From positions 5,803,813-5,867,812 of the forward strand of contig NC_066516.1 in the NCBI RefSeq assembly GCF_024679095.1: a stretch of DNA of 64,000 bases, read 5' to 3'. Of this stretch, positions 1 through 12,664 are shown piece after piece (position 1 is the first letter of the stretch; each line of letters begins with the position of its first letter). The notes beneath the pieces were generated by a model. The model searched no databases and was not told where the DNA came from. It saw nothing but the letters and a program-made list of their open reading frames with translations. The translations under genes and the position numbers were made by a program. This DNA comes from Eriocheir sinensis. Its lineage: Eukaryota > Arthropoda > Malacostraca > Decapoda > Varunidae.

Positions 1-910
1 ATTCCTCCGTTAAAAGCAAGATGCTAGAAGGAAGGGAATGGAAGGAAGCTGAAAGGAAGAGATAGAATGTAAGAATGAGATGAAAGAAAGATGGAAGGAT
101 TTGGGGGGAAGGAAGAAGGGGAACTGAAAGAGAAAAAATATACAATGATCAAATTTAGCTATCGGAGAATGCCAAGTGGAAGGAAGATGGACAACCACTC
201 ATTCTGTCCCCAAATCAAAGTTGGCATGAGCTTCTAATACATCCTTTATTCCTCTGTTACAAGTGACTGATGCGAGACATTACAAAGGTGGGTGGGAGTG
301 TTAGTAAAGAAAGAACCAAGATACTAGAAGGAAGGGAATGGAAGGAAGCTGAAAGGAGGAGATAGAATGTAAGAGAGAGATGAAAGGAAGATGGAAGGAT
401 GGAAGGAAGAAGGGGAGCTGAGAGAAAAAAATATACAATGATAAAATTTAGCTACCGAAGAATGCCAAATGGAAGGAAGATGGACAACCACTCATTCTGT
501 CCCCAAATCAAAGTTAGTGAGTCCCTAATACACCCTTTATTCCTCTGTTACAAGTGACTGACTGGACACATTACAAAGGTGGGTGGGAGTGTTAGTAAAG
601 AAAGAACCAAGATACTGGAAGGAGAGGAATGGAAGAAAGCTGAAAGGAGGAGATAGAATGTAAGAAAGAGATGAAAGAAAGATGGAAGGAAGAAGGGGAG
701 CTGAGAGAAAAAAATATACAATGATCAAATTTAGCTACTAGAGAATGCTAAATGGAAGGAGGGATGAGGATAACCACCCATCCCATTCTGCACCAAAATC
801 AAAGTTAGCATGAGCCTCTAATACATTCTTTATTCCTCTGTTTACATGTGGTTATTGATGACATTTCAGGTGCGGTGGCTACACAACACTACAAGGGTGG
901 GTGGGAGTGT
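1..910. repeat. ~295-bp tandem repeat, about three copies
   Basis: A GA-rich unit recurs with the motif GATAGAATGTAAG at 61, 361 and 652, giving spacings of about 300 and 291 bases. Each unit also carries a shared segment around TACAAGTGACTG followed by GGTGGGTGGGAGTGTTAG. No gene is visible. The array starts at or before the window edge. Confidence 0.85.
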
Positions 911-1345
911 TAGTAACCCCAGTCCATGGGTGATGAGGAACAAGAAGGTTACAATAATGTCCCCAGTTAGAGGTGACAATAAAATGAAAGAAATTGGAGG
1001 AAATTATACACGAAATCTGTCGGGTGCTGAATCGAAAAACCTGATCATCATGGAGACTAATTTGGTTTGAGTGCTTATAAGGACATATTCTTATTTGCAG
1101 TAAAGGAAACAGCTAAAGGGCAAAAAAATAACTTAGACAAAAGAGTCCACTAATCACTGCCCTTATTAAAAAGAGTACAGATTTGCAGTAATGGAAGCAG
1201 CTTAAGGGTAACAAAAAGAGAAAGCTGATATGCTCCCTTGTGGATGAGAGGATCAACCCCCCTCACTCTAAACCTGACTTAGTGGCGAGCTTTTTCCTCC
1301 AGGGACTGACAGGCTGATTGGTGGATATATTGGTTATATACGCTG
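911..1345. other. Intergenic, nothing recognised
   Basis: AT-rich sequence between two tandem arrays. No open frame with recognisable protein, no RNA gene and no terminal repeats were seen. Confidence 0.5.
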
Positions 1346-2345
1346 TTGGAGTCAACAGAGTGACGAAAACTTTTTTATTAACTTTTTTATCCATACTCTT
1401 TTTAGCTTAGGACTCCATGATTATCTTTTTACATTAAGAAATAAGACTTTACTCTGTTGGAATTATATGACTAACACTTTTTTTTCATGTACAAACTCTT
1501 TTCAGCTTATGCTAATCTTTTCACTTTAACAAACAACACTTTACTCTGTTGGAATTACATAAACAACTTTTTCTTATACAGTGGTATCTCGTGATTCGAA
1601 CGCCTTTCAATTCGAACACATTTCTCAAACAAATTTTGTCCTCCAATTCGAACACAAACAAACGGCTGCAGACAAAGCCACCAGCGTAGCCAGGTTGGTG
1701 AATGTGATACCGCGGACTCCAGCCTCAAAAAACACCAACCCGAGACTGCCATTTTTTCCTGCGCACTCCTGGCCGTCCAGGAGGACAGCCTTTCAATATT
1801 TTACTCCAGGAAATCTGTGCGTAGCGCCGGTGAATCAGTTGGATATTTTCCATGATCTTACATCTGTGTCCTTCCCTTCCCTCTCCTCCATTTCCCCACA
1901 CAAAATGCATTTACATGTGTTGGCAATATTTAGTTGACAACCAAATATATATCTGGTTGACAATATTTGAGTGATCTGGCTACAGGGCACAACATAAACC
2001 CATAAAAATGTTTAAAAAATATAAGGATTTTTGGGCCTGGAACGGATTAATTTTTTCTACATTCATTTCAATGGGATAAATTGCTTCCTAACTCGAACAG
2101 CCCAAATTAACCAATTAAGTTCGAATTACGAGGTACCACTGTACAAACTTTTTTTCAGCTTAAAGATTATACCAAACCATTTACTTCAACAAACAAGACT
2201 TCACTCTCTTGGAATTTCATGAACACATTTTTTCCTATACAAACTAATTTTTTCACCATTTAGACTATGCTAATCATTTTATTTCAACAAGACTTTAATA
2301 CTTCCTTAACTTTACTTAACAAAACAAACAAGACATATTTACTGG
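1346..2345. repeat. ~92-95-bp AT-rich tandem repeat split by a MITE
   Basis: Units contain CTTTACTCTGTTGGAATT followed by T-rich sequence and a TACAAACT..TTCAGCTTA motif, at about 1446, 1538 and 2198. After subtracting the 565 bases added by the MITE at 1579-2141, the third spacing is also about 95, so the MITE landed inside an existing array. Confidence 0.7.
1579..2141. mobile_element. Non-autonomous TA-flanked DNA element (pogo/Tigger-like MITE)
   Basis: The left end CAGTGGTATCTCG and the right end CGAGGTACCACTG are inverted copies, each flanked by TA (1577-1578 and 2142-2143). The TIRs continue into an ATTCGAA-rich stretch on both sides. The CAGTGGTACCTCG type of end and TA duplication are typical of Tc1/mariner-pogo elements. 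No transposase reading frame is present, so it needs a transposase in trans. Confidence 0.85.
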
Positions 2346-2469
2346 TTCTGAATGCATAACACCTTGAAGTCTGTCTCTGTGTGTGTGTTGTGGTACGAAA
2401 AACCTCGTCTCAAGGGCTGTTCTATGCATGACTTGGGTAGAATATACATTAATAAACCCACACAATACA

Positions 2470-2735
2470 TGGTAATAATGAGAATAATAGTAATAATAAA
2501 GTAATAATAATGGAGAGCATCTTATGTAAGGCTCTAACTTAAGCTATATTTGCACACAGCACACGAAATGGTTATGGAAATGATAGTAATAAAAATAGGA
2601 ATAATAATAATAATGACAAGAATAATAATTTGTCACCTTATTTTTAACACCATGCAGGGCTAAAGATTACAGAAAGAGGAAACTACTGCTAAATCCGCAC
2701 ACACACACACACACACACACACATACATACCATCA
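2470..2735. repeat. (AAT)n-rich stretch and (CA)n microsatellite
   Basis: Imperfect AATAATAGT/AATAAT runs occupy about 2473-2630. A perfect CA run at 2699-2723 then lies directly at the 5' side of a truncated retrotransposon. Confidence 0.8.
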
Positions 2736-3000
2736 TCAAGAAGAAGTTACCACCAGGAACACAAGAGGACATAATAAAAAATTGAGGAAGGGAAGATGCT
2801 TGAGAGACATAAAAAAATATAGCTTCCCGCAAAGAAATATAAAGGTTTGGAACGGACTAAGTAAGGATGTAGTATCGGCGATTAATGTGCAAAGCTTTAA
2901 GGAAAAGTTGGATAAATGTAGATACAGAGACGGGACCACACGAGCGTAAAGCCCAGGCCCTGTAAAACTACAACTAGATAAATACAACTAGGTAAATACA
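2733..3000 (+). mobile_element. 5'-truncated CR1-like retrotransposon 3' end (family B, copy 1)
   Basis: This is the last part of a reverse-transcriptase ORF plus 3' UTR. The minus-strand copy at 36,663-36,830 matches its tail: GACGGGACCACACGAGCGTA, then two AACTAGRTAAATACA-type repeats. It is flanked on both sides by (AC)n. The frame is broken by stops. Confidence 0.75.
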
Positions 3001-3063
3001 CACACACACACAAACTTAGGGTACATAACATTCTAATTTGTCTTTTTAATGGAGAATGTAGTA

Positions 3064-3170
3064 CAGGTTGAGAATCCTTTATCTGAAATTCCGAAATCCA
3101 AAAGCCTCCAAAGTCTGAAATCCCCAACACTTTCAGTCCCAGAAATTCCGGATAAGGGATTCTCAACCAG
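3064..3170. mobile_element. 107-bp TA-flanked MITE
   Basis: The start CAGGTTGAGAATCCTTTATC and the end GGGATTCTCAACCAG are inverted copies, with TA on both sides (3062-3063, 3171-3172). The ends resemble pogo/Tigger-type MITEs. It is almost entirely terminal repeat, so it has no coding capacity. Confidence 0.85.
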
Positions 3171-3325
3171 TACTAGAAATTGACTCAAATCTGCACAGCC
3201 AGCCAGTCAATCTGTCCGTCAACTCACGCGTCAACTGAACACATCACAGACAGCACTCACTGTCAGGCACGAATCACAGACTTTAGCTTCCCTCAACAGC
3301 ACAAACGAGGCTAAGAAGATATGTA

Positions 3326-3696
3326 CAGCCATACCTTGGTTTACGAGCTTAATTCGTTCCGGAATTTTGCTCACAAATCAAAAAACTCGTAATCGAAAAC
3401 TGTAAGTAAGTGTTGTGCTGAAACCCTAAAGATCGCACATTAGAGCACAAACGTAAGTGGACACAAGTGTGCAGGTGCTACCTCTGCAAGTGTACAAAGC
3501 TGACTGAGACTCCATTCCCACTGTTTTCCGCTCTGAGTGCTCTCGTCTTGCAGCAAACAAAGGGAACCCACGCTTACGTCTTCAACTCGTGCAAACAGGA
3601 TATTCGTACACCAAGTCACTGCTCGGAAACCATGGCATTTTTAGTTTTTTTTTTTTTGCTCGTAAATCAGTACACTTGTAAACCAGGGTATTACTG
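3326..3696. mobile_element. 371-bp TA-flanked MITE
   Basis: The start CAGCCATACCTTGGTTTACG and the reverse complement of the end, CAGTAATACCCTGGTTTACA, form imperfect TIRs with TA duplications at 3324-3325 and 3697-3698. Subterminal CTCGTAA motifs repeat on both sides. No transposase frame is present. Confidence 0.8.
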
Positions 3697-3699
3697 TAT

Positions 3700-5485
3700 A
3701 TGACTCCTTAGTAAACCTTATCGACTAATACATAACCTAAACTGGCTTATACTTCATCCCTCCTTACTTTTAACCCTCATTTTTCCTCTCTGCATATTCT
3801 TTCCTTTATTTATTTACCTGTTTTCTCCTCTCCTCCTCCTCCCCCTTTCTTTCTTTACTTGTTTTTTCCTTCTATTTCATCCCTCCTTTCTTTCTAATCG
3901 TCTATATCTCCTCTCTTCATATTCCTTCCTTTTTTTATTTATCTGTTTTCTCCTATCTCCACCTTCTTCTTGATCTGTTTTCTCCTCTTTCCTTTCTAAT
4001 CCTCAATTCTCCTCTCTCTCTCTTCCATTTCTCTTTTCTTTCTACCCTTCCTCCTTTCTCTCTCTCAATCTTCAATCTCTTTTTATCTATCATCTCTCTG
4101 CTCCTCTCCTTTCTTTATCTTCCTCATCTCTCCCTCCTTTCTTTCTACTTCTAATATCTTCTCTCTCCTTTCTTTCTACTTCTAATATCTTCTCTCTCCT
4201 TTCTTTCTCTCTTTATTTTCTCCCCCTTACTGAACTGACCTCTATTCTAATCCTCCTTTCTTCCTAACCTTCATTTTTCTCTCTCCTTCTCCTTCTCTTC
4301 TTTCTTTCTATCCATCATCTTTCCTCTCTCCTCTCCTCCTCCTCCTTTCTTTTCTTTATCTGTTTTCTCCTCCTCCTCTGTTCCATTCCTTCTTCCTTTC
4401 TTTCCAACCTTCATTTCTTCTCTCTCTCTCTCTCCACCTTCTCTCCTTTCATTATCTATCCTCATCTCTCCTCTGCTTATTCTCCTTTCTTTTCTTTATC
4501 TGTGTTCTCCTCCTCCTCTGTTCTATTCCTCCCTCCTTTCTTCCTACACTTCATCTCTCTTCTCCTTTTTCTCTCTATCTCTCCTCTCTCCTCCTCCTTC
4601 TCTGTAAATGATATACAAAAAGAAACTAACATCAACTAACTCTATGATCAATGGTAAGTTCCCTGCATAGTAAAATAATGTTGCCTTAAGTTCTATAAAT
4701 AATACTTTTAAAAGCCTTCACTCCCTCCCTCCCTCTCTTCTTACGTACATGACTTTGCTATTAAACTCTAAATAAAGGGTTTTGATTTCTTCTTTCCCTC
4801 TCTCTTTTTTCCTTCTATTCTTCATATTCTTTCTTATTCCTTTTCACTTCACTCCCCTTACTCTTTCTCCCTTCCTTTCTCTTCTCTTCCCCTCCTCCAA
4901 CCCTCTCTTCTTAGGTGCATGATTTTGATACTAAACTCTAAATAAAGGGTTTTGATTTCTTCTTTCCCTCTCTCTTTTTTACTTCTATTCTTCTTCATAT
5001 TCTTTCTTATTCCTTTTCACTTCACTCCCCTCACTCTTTCTCCCTTCGTTTCTCTTCTCTTCCCCTCCTCCAACCCTCTCTTCTTAGGTGCATGATTTTG
5101 ATATTAAACTCTAAATAAAGGGTTTTGATTTCTTCTTCTCTTTTTTTTTCTTTTCTTCTTATTATGTTTTGGTTTGTGTGTTATTCCTTTTTTACTTCAC
5201 TCCTTTTACTCTTTCTCCCATCTTCTTCCCTTCCCTTTTTCTTAGTCTTCTTAGAGACATATTTTGATGCTAAATTCTAAAGTCTTTCAGTATTTCCTCC
5301 CACTCTCAGTTTTCTTTCTTTTCTTCTTCATTTAAGTTTCTCTGTTATTCCTTTTTCACTTCCCTTCCCTTTCTTCTTCCTTCTCCTATTCTCTTCCCTC
5401 CCTCCTACTCTTTCTTTCCATATCTCCTTCTCCTCATTTTTCTTTTTTCATATGTTTTAGTTTTTCTCTTCTCTTATCTCTATAT

Positions 5486-5550
<65 letters not shown>

Positions 5551-6200
5551 ATTTCTACTTTCTCCTACTCCTCTTGGGTTTATTATTTCATTACTTTCTT
5601 CCTCATTTTTGTTTTGTTTTTGTTTCTCTGTGTTATTCCTTTTTTATTCCTTTTCCCTTACTCCTTCCTTCTCCATTATCTTCTCTCCCTCTTTCCTCTC
5701 CCTCCTTCCCCTCCCTCGCTCTCTTCCTCTCCCTCACCCCCTGACATTATTTTCACCCATTCTTATCTCTGTGCCATATCCTGTCCTTTCTCTCTCCCTT
5801 CCTCTCTCTCTCTCTCTCTCACGCCCTCCACTACAGGTTATGGCTACACTCCACTCCATTCCTCTCTCTCTCTTTCCCTAAGTTTATTTTCATCCACTCT
5901 TATCTCTCTACCATATTTCTGTTCTCTCCCTCCCTCTCTCTCTTTCCCTCTTTCTCACTCCCTATCATTCTTTTCCATTCACTCTTACTTCTGTCATTCT
6001 CCATTCTCTTCCCTCCTTCCTTCCTTTCCCTTATTCTTTTATTGTATCATTTTTCTCCCTTTTCTATCCATTTATTTTTGTCACCCTCACATTCTCTCCT
6101 TCCTTTCTTTCCCTCACTCTTATTTGCTGCCATTTTTCTATCCTTTCTATCCACCAAAGTCTCCCATCCACTCCTGTTCTGTTATCCTTCCATTCACATC
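3700..6200. repeat. CT-rich low-complexity tract with ~172-bp tandem repeat
   Basis: The whole stretch is polypyrimidine. Within it, AAACTCTAAATAAAGGG recurs at about 4762, 4933 and 5106 with CT-rich spacers. A pure (CT)n run occupies about 5489-5547. The predicted frames here are translations of simple repeat and not genes. Confidence 0.85.
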
Positions 6201-6263
6201 CACTGAGAGAGAGAGCTATCTAATAATGCTATCCACTCATCCACCTGTTTCCCATCCACTCAC

Positions 6264-7636
6264 CAGTAGTGGGCATGGTTCCGCTAATCCAATAACAGCT
6301 AATTAGCAAAGCTAACATTTTCGTTAGCTGATTAGCGTTTTCGCTAACTTTGGAAACAGTGGACCAACTAGCTTCGGCTAAATGTAGCTCCTCCTCCGCT
6401 AACTTACGTCCACTTAAAAATTCATAGAGGCTTGTTCTTGTCTGTTGTGGGCAGACACAGCACCAGTTGAGCCACATGGCGCAATGATTCTAGGGCTTCC
6501 ACTTTTCGGAAAATTACGCCTTAAAGTAGAGTAATTGGACAATTATTTGGGAAACTTATTGTCTAAGCTATAACATAGAAGTTTCAGGTCATTAGGTGTG
6601 TTTTTTAGGGTTTTAGAGCCAAAATACTAAACCAAAGCTAAATCCATATAAAAATGTTAGCGGTTAATGGTTAGTGTTAGCTCCCACTTATTTAGTTCAA
6701 TGGTTTAGCGTAAGCAAAGCTAACTTTTTAGTTAGTGGATTAGGGTGAGGTGGACATAACTCGTACACGGTCACGAGACGTACAAAGGCCGTCTTGTTGA
6801 AGTAAATCATCGAGGAGAGTCTCGCTTCCTACAGTAGAAAGAAAATGAGACACCAACAGCTGACGCAACCATCTCATGCCGCAAGCCTCACGCCTGAAAA
6901 TGCTAGGCGAGTTTTTAAATTTTCGAGTTGTCTGATGCAATTTTCTCGCCTCATAGTATAGTGTATGGTGATTGTGAATATGTCTTAACTTTGCTGGTGA
7001 AGGTTTCCATGGCGAATATGATCATATTGAAAAGATATTTGCATGGAAAGATATTGTTGTGCCGAGTTTTTGTGTTCGTGGGAATCTTGTAAACAAACAT
7101 GTGCATAGTTCACGAGTCGCACAGCTGGTGGATGCAGAATGTTATTGTAAGGCCTGGTTACAATTGACGAGCATAGAAAACCACCTAAAAATTACGACTT
7201 AAAACACTGTCATCACTTGCATAATTGGAAGTCCAAACAATCTAAACTGATACCTCAAAGGAAGCCCACAGCCTAAGGATTACTATAGGCATTTGGGTTT
7301 GAGTCTTGGTGCAAAGCCAGATTTACAAGAAATTTATTTATAAAATTGTACGTGCCGTGAACACCTCGTGTACGAGCCGTGACCCCCTGGTCACAAGCCG
7401 TTCAGCAATTGAAATAAAAATAAAACCTTCCTATGGAGAAAAAATATTCTCTGGGGAAGCCCAACAGATACTCATAAAGGAAGGCCATTTCCTGAGGAGT
7501 ATTATGCACTCTTTGTTTTGCCTGTTAGGGCAAATACAGATTTTTAATGAATATTTCCCACTAGTAGTACGGGTTGTGTCCACCTCACCCTACAAGTTAG
7601 CGAAGCTAACTTTTTGGTTAGTGGTGCCCACCACTG
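6264..7636. mobile_element. hAT-superfamily non-autonomous element, 1.37 kb
   Basis: The ends CAGTAGTGGGCATGG and CCACCACTG form short TIRs, and both flanks carry the identical 8-base duplication CCACTCAC (6256-6263 and 7637-7644). An 8-bp duplication with CAGTGGTGGGCA-type ends is diagnostic of hAT elements. Subterminal GCTAA/TTAGC motifs are repeated many times, as in hAT subterminal transposase sites. No transposase is encoded. A second element is nested at 6743-7590. Confidence 0.88.
6743..7590. mobile_element. TA-flanked element nested in the hAT element
   Basis: GGGTGAGGTGGACATAAC at the left and the inverted GTTGTGTCCACCTCACCC at the right are near-perfect TIRs flanked by TA (6741-6742 and 7591-7592). 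It interrupts the subterminal repeats of the surrounding hAT element, so it inserted later. The superfamily is probably Tc1/mariner by TA target, but no transposase frame was seen. Confidence 0.78.
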
Positions 7637-7804
7637 CCACTCACTCCTATCCACACACACACAAACACACATATACCCACTCCATCCACACCTTCAAATC
7701 CACCTAATAATACAAGTTAACCCATCACTGCAACACTAAGAGACACCAGTCTAACAATGCTATCCACTCATCCACATTAGATTCACATCCACTCACACAC
7801 ACAA

Positions 7805-8480
7805 CAGAGGAAAGAGATCTGGGAGTGGTCATAACAGACAAGCTATACTTTGGAAAGCATATAAATCGGATAACTGGGGAAACATACAATCTTCTTAGAA
7901 ACATAAAAGCAGCATTTACATATCTAGACGAAGAAATGGTGAAGAAACTAATAACATCGATGATATATCCAAGACTGGAATATGCAGTATTAGTGTGGTC
8001 ACCTAGATTGAAGAAAGAAATTAGAAAGTTGGAAAGAATACAGAGAGCAGCGACCAGACTACCAGAAACTCTGAGAGAACATACTTATGAAGAAAGACTG
8101 GAGAAATTGGGACTAACAACACTGGAAAGAAGAAGAGAGAGAGGGGACCTAATAGCATTATACAGGATACAAGAGGGATTGGAGGAATTGGACAGGGAAG
8201 ACTTAGTGGTACGTGATAGGAGGGAGACAAGAGGGAATAGCAAATAATTGAAGAAGAGCATCTGTAGGAGAGACATCAAGAAATACAGTTTTCCATACAG
8301 AAGTATAACAACATGGAACAAACTTGACGAGGAGACTGTGTGTGCAAAAACGATTCATGAATTTAAAGCCAAACTGGAAAATAAGCGTTATGGAGACGGG
8401 ACAGCACGAGCCTAGTACAGCTCTTTTCCTGTATTTCACAACTAGGTAAATACAACAAGGTAAATACACACACACACACA
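7805..8480 (+). mobile_element. 5'-truncated CR1-like retrotransposon (family B, copy 2)
   Basis: A continuous frame at 7825-8247 encodes the region after the polymerase core: EERDLGVVI, then PRLEYAVLVWSP, then YEERLEKLGLTTLERRRERG. A stop at 8247 splits off the end, which resumes as RRDIKKYSFPYRSITTWNKL. The 3' UTR has two AACTAGGTAAATACA-like repeats and runs into (AC)n. The 5' flank is also CACACACA. The catalytic FADD part is absent, so the copy is dead. Confidence 0.88.
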
Positions 8481-8609
8481 TTCCCAGCCAATCCATTACA
8501 CTTCAAATCCACCTCATCCAAGTTAACCCAGCAATCCATCAATTCGTAACACTAAGAGAGCCATTCAGTGATCATATATGCAATGCCATGTCTCAGTCTT
8601 TGGTTTCTG

Positions 8610-9320
8610 CAACAGGAAGGGAAGGGAAGGGAAGGGAAGGGCAGGGAAGTGAAGTGAAGTGAAGTGAAGTGAAGGGAAGGGAAGAGTTCTGAGCCCACAC
8701 TAATAACATGTCACAGCCTCCGTAAGACACTTAAGGGGAAGGAAGAGGAAATGGAAGATGGAAGAAGGAAATAAGAGTAAATGGAAGAAAAAAAGTTATG
8801 GAAAAAGAAAGAAAGAGGAGAGGGGAAGGAAGAAGGAAAGAAAGGATGGAAAGGAAAGAAGAGAAGATGGAGGAAAGAAAGTACAGGAAAAAAGGAAGAA
8901 AGAGGAGATGGGAAGGAACAAGGAAAGAAGAAATGGAAAGGAAGGATGAGGAGATGGAAAGAAAGTAATGGAAAAAAAAAGGAAGAAAAAGAAGATGGAA
9001 TGGGAAGAAGAGGAGAAGCAAGGAGATGGGAGGGATGGGGATGAAAGGAAAATGAAGGAAAGGAGATGGAGGGAAACATGGAAGGGGGAGATAGAATGGA
9101 AGAAAGGAAGGAAATGGAAGGGATGGAATGTAAGGAAGAGGAGAAGGAAGGAGATGGAGAGGAGAAGAAACAGACGGAACAGAAGAAAAAGAGATGGGAT
9201 GGAGAGGAAAGGAGAAGGAAAGAAAGGAAGAAAAGAGGAAAGGAATATAACAGAAGGAGATAAGAAAGAGATGGAAGGAAGAGATAATAGAAAGTAAGGA
9301 AGAAAAAAAGAAAACTAAAA
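8610..9320. repeat. GA/GGAA-rich simple and minisatellite repeat
   Basis: Begins with pentamer GGGAA/GTGAA repeats (about 8612-8680) and continues as purine-only sequence made of GGAA, GAAG and GGAGATGG motifs. The Lys/Glu-rich frames translate this repeat and are not considered genes. Confidence 0.85.
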
Positions 9321-9328
9321 GAGGTTAA

Positions 9329-9984
9329 CCCTTAAAGCGCGGGTGTCGACAATTGTCAACGGCTGGTGCCTGGACTCAAACCGTGGGTGTCGACAATAGT
9401 CGACAAGCCAGTTTTTCACTTAACGCGTTGACAAATTTGTTTGTGAAGTAGAGTAAGCATGTCATTTTCTTTCAAACAATACCCAACCATGCTCTCTTGA
9501 CTAATTTTTGGTCAGTGTATGCCAGTGTTAGCTTTGAGAAGATGTCCGCTAGACATCCCACCTCCTCTCACCTTCCAGTGAATTTCATCAATAAGATGGG
9601 GGCCATTTGACCTCAGAACAAATCAAGGACATCAGGAAAGCTCATAAGTTAAGTTTTTTTGGGTGTTTTTCACATAAACTGTATAAAGTTTATGCCTTTT
9701 ATTACTAAATCATAGAAGGGAAGTCCACTAAGGGTGGAAAACTGTCTATAATAATGCATTTTCAGTGATCTTATTCAATATTCTGTACTCACTCTACCAA
9801 TGGTCATATAGATTTCAAATTAACGTCAAAGGACAGGTGAGGGTATGTACTTTACAATGATACTTCATTCAGTCACGTGTGTTTTGTAGCAGTAAAGGTA
9901 TGCAAGGTTGAAGTGAGGTATGTTTTAGCCTGAATATGCCCACGTGGGAGGACAGGCACGGCATACAACCCCGCACCTTAAGGG
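9329..9984. mobile_element. piggyBac-like MITE with TTAA duplications
   Basis: TTAA at 9325-9328 and 9985-9988 flanks inverted ends CCCTTAAAGCGCGGG and CCCGCACCTTAAGGG. A TTAA target with CCCTT-type ends is characteristic of the piggyBac superfamily. A subterminal GTGTCGACAAT motif is repeated. The 656-base element has no transposase frame. It lies just downstream of the acid ceramidase stop codon and could supply its 3' UTR or polyadenylation site. Confidence 0.85.
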
Positions 9985-10083
9985 TTAAGGATCAGGGAGG
10001 AAGACAATAAATAGAGAAAGAGTAAAGAGGTAGAGAAGGGAAGGGGGAGGGGGAAGACTCACACAGTCAATGACCCTCCCAGC

Positions 10084-12621
10084 CTACCATGGCCAGCACG
10101 GGTCATCACATGAGCGTAGCCAGGCACCGATCTCCCCACTGTTGACCTGCATTAGGCTGGTGTAGGTCGTCAGCTGCCACGGGGAGGGAGAGAGAAAGAG
10201 AGAGAGAAAAGGTCACAGGGATGTCTTAGAATGTGTAAGGATGTGCAAGTGAGTTTTTGCATAAAAGAATAAATAAATAAAAACTGTGTGTCATACAAAA
10301 GCAACCCCCCCACACTAGTCCCCCTTGACCCCCCTGCCCTCCTCACCCCCCTCCCCTTGCTCCTTCCTCCCTTCCCCACACCCTCCCTTCTACCCTCATC
10401 CCCCCCTTACCTTGTTGAGCACCGGGCGTGTGGAGAGCACATTGTAGAGCAGGGGCAGGGACATGTTTGCCCGCCCAGCGGCCCGGAGACAGTGGACGGC
10501 AGGGGTGCGTCGGTCGTCGTAGAAGGGCGGACTCACCCACTGGTCGTAGTTTGTCTCCACCAGGAACCAGGCAGAGGAGGAGGAGGAGGAAGAGGTGGAT
10601 AGTTTGGTGGAGAGGTCATCGGTGTGGAAGTTATCCCGCCAGCGAGTGATGATGGTGCCCTGTGAGGTGAGGAGGAGGTTGCATTTAGGTATCTGGACGA
10701 GGAAGTGATGAAGAAGCTGATTGTGACAGTGATTATCCGCGACATGTGATGATGGTGCCCTGGGAGGAGGTAAGGAAGAGGTTGTTTTTCAATATCTGGA
10801 TGACGAAATGATGAAGAAACTGATTGTGAGTGATACGTCCAAGGTCGGGAAACGCAGCAATAGTGTGGGCGGTGAGTACAAAATTAAATAGTATAAGGAA
10901 AGTAGAGAGGATTCAGAGGACAGCAACAAAACTGGTTCCAGGACTAAGAGATTTAACATACAAAGAGAGATTGAAGTGGTTGAACCTACCGACACTGGAA
11001 CAGAGAAGGGAGAGAGACACTAATTGGGAGACAGGACTGACCAAGCTTGAGCTCAGACTCTGTATAGTACAAACAGGTAAATACAAATAGGTAACCTCTC
11101 TTTTGGCCACTCTATACTATCTGTCATCTGTTGTGGGAGTGGCAAGTAGCAGTCTTTTTTTTGTTCTCCTACACTCTTTTCGTTGCCCTTGAGCCGTCTC
11201 CTTTGTTGTAAAAAAAAATAAATAAATAAATAAATAAAAAAAATAAAAAAAAACCCACCTGCCCCGGCTTTGCCCCGCCCAGGATGAAGTAGACAGGTGC
11301 CAGGAGTCGGGTGTGGGAGAGCATGTGTTTGGCTGCCTCGTACGTCTCCGCCCCCTCCATCACCTCCCTCGTTATGAAGGCGTTCCATCTGAGAGAGGAG
11401 GAGGAAGAGGAGGAGGAGGTTAGGGACAGATGAGAAGAGGAAGGAAGATAATTGAGGAGGATGTGAAGGATAGAAGAATGGACAGGCGAAGAAAGGAAGG
11501 AGGACTCAGAAAATTCCTCTATGCTTCCTTACTAATGAAACTTTCTATACAACAAAATGAGGTCATTCTTTGATTTATTTCATTAGGGGCTGGCTATCAT
11601 GCATTTGAAGATACCCTGAATGTGACCTAACAAAACCAAAACAAACACTATAGGTCTTGACTCTGAAAATTCATATATGCTTCCTTACTAATGAGACTTT
11701 TTATACAACAAAGTGAGGTCATTCTTTGGTGATTTATTCCATTAGGGGCTGGCTATCATGTGTTTGAAGATACCCTGAATGTGACCTAACAACACCAAAA
11801 CAAACACTATAGGTCTTGACTCTGAAAATTCATATATGCTTCCTTACTAATGAGACTTTCTATACAACAAAATGAGGTCATTCTTTGGTGATTTATTCCA
11901 TTAGGGGCTGGCTATCATGTGTTTGAAGATACCCTGAATGTGACCTAACAACACCAAAACAAACACTATAGGTCTTGACTCTGAAAATTCATATATGCTT
12001 CCTTACTAATGAGACTTTCTATACAACAAAGTGAGGTCATTCTTTGTTCATTTATGCACTAGCTCATCATCTTGGGGACAAACTTTTTGAATCCCATTAA
12101 CTGGACTATAACTCTATCTAATTTCATAAACTCTATTACAAGTTGACTGCATATCACTACCCAGGTCTTTCACAGGTACTTGTGTCATGCCCCGGGAGCT
12201 TCATTTTCTATTTCCTCTATTTTCCAACACGTCCTCTGCGTGTATCGAAACACACGAGAAGTTAATCAAGATCAGGGTATTCGCCGGCTGCCTGGGATTG
12301 AACCCGCGACCAGCGTGACGGGAGAACTACTCCTTACCGAGTCGGCCAAAGAGGTACCCCACTGGCTAAGTGGGTTATGGGAGGCTCGTTCATCAGGCAT
12401 AGTCGGCGCACTACACTTGCTTTTGTATAAGTAATTATATATTGAGAGCTGGCACATCTGCAGAGTCAGTAGACCAGGTGAGGAAGAGGAAGACATTAGT
12501 GAAGGATGAGGAGAGAAGAGGAAAAATGAAGAGGAACTGAAGGATGGCATGTCTAAAAGAGGAGGAGGAGGAGCCTGGAGAAGAATGAGAAGAGAGAAAA
12601 GAGAAATAAGGAGGAGGAGGA

Positions 12622-12664
<43 letters not shown>

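Noticed and set aside
5609..6306. 230-codon Leu/Ser/Pro-rich frame
   Set aside because: Translation of CT-rich low-complexity DNA, running into the hAT element.
12294..12350. A functional tRNA gene on the minus strand
   Set aside because: A and B boxes are present, but no acceptor stem or full cloverleaf; it is a SINE head.
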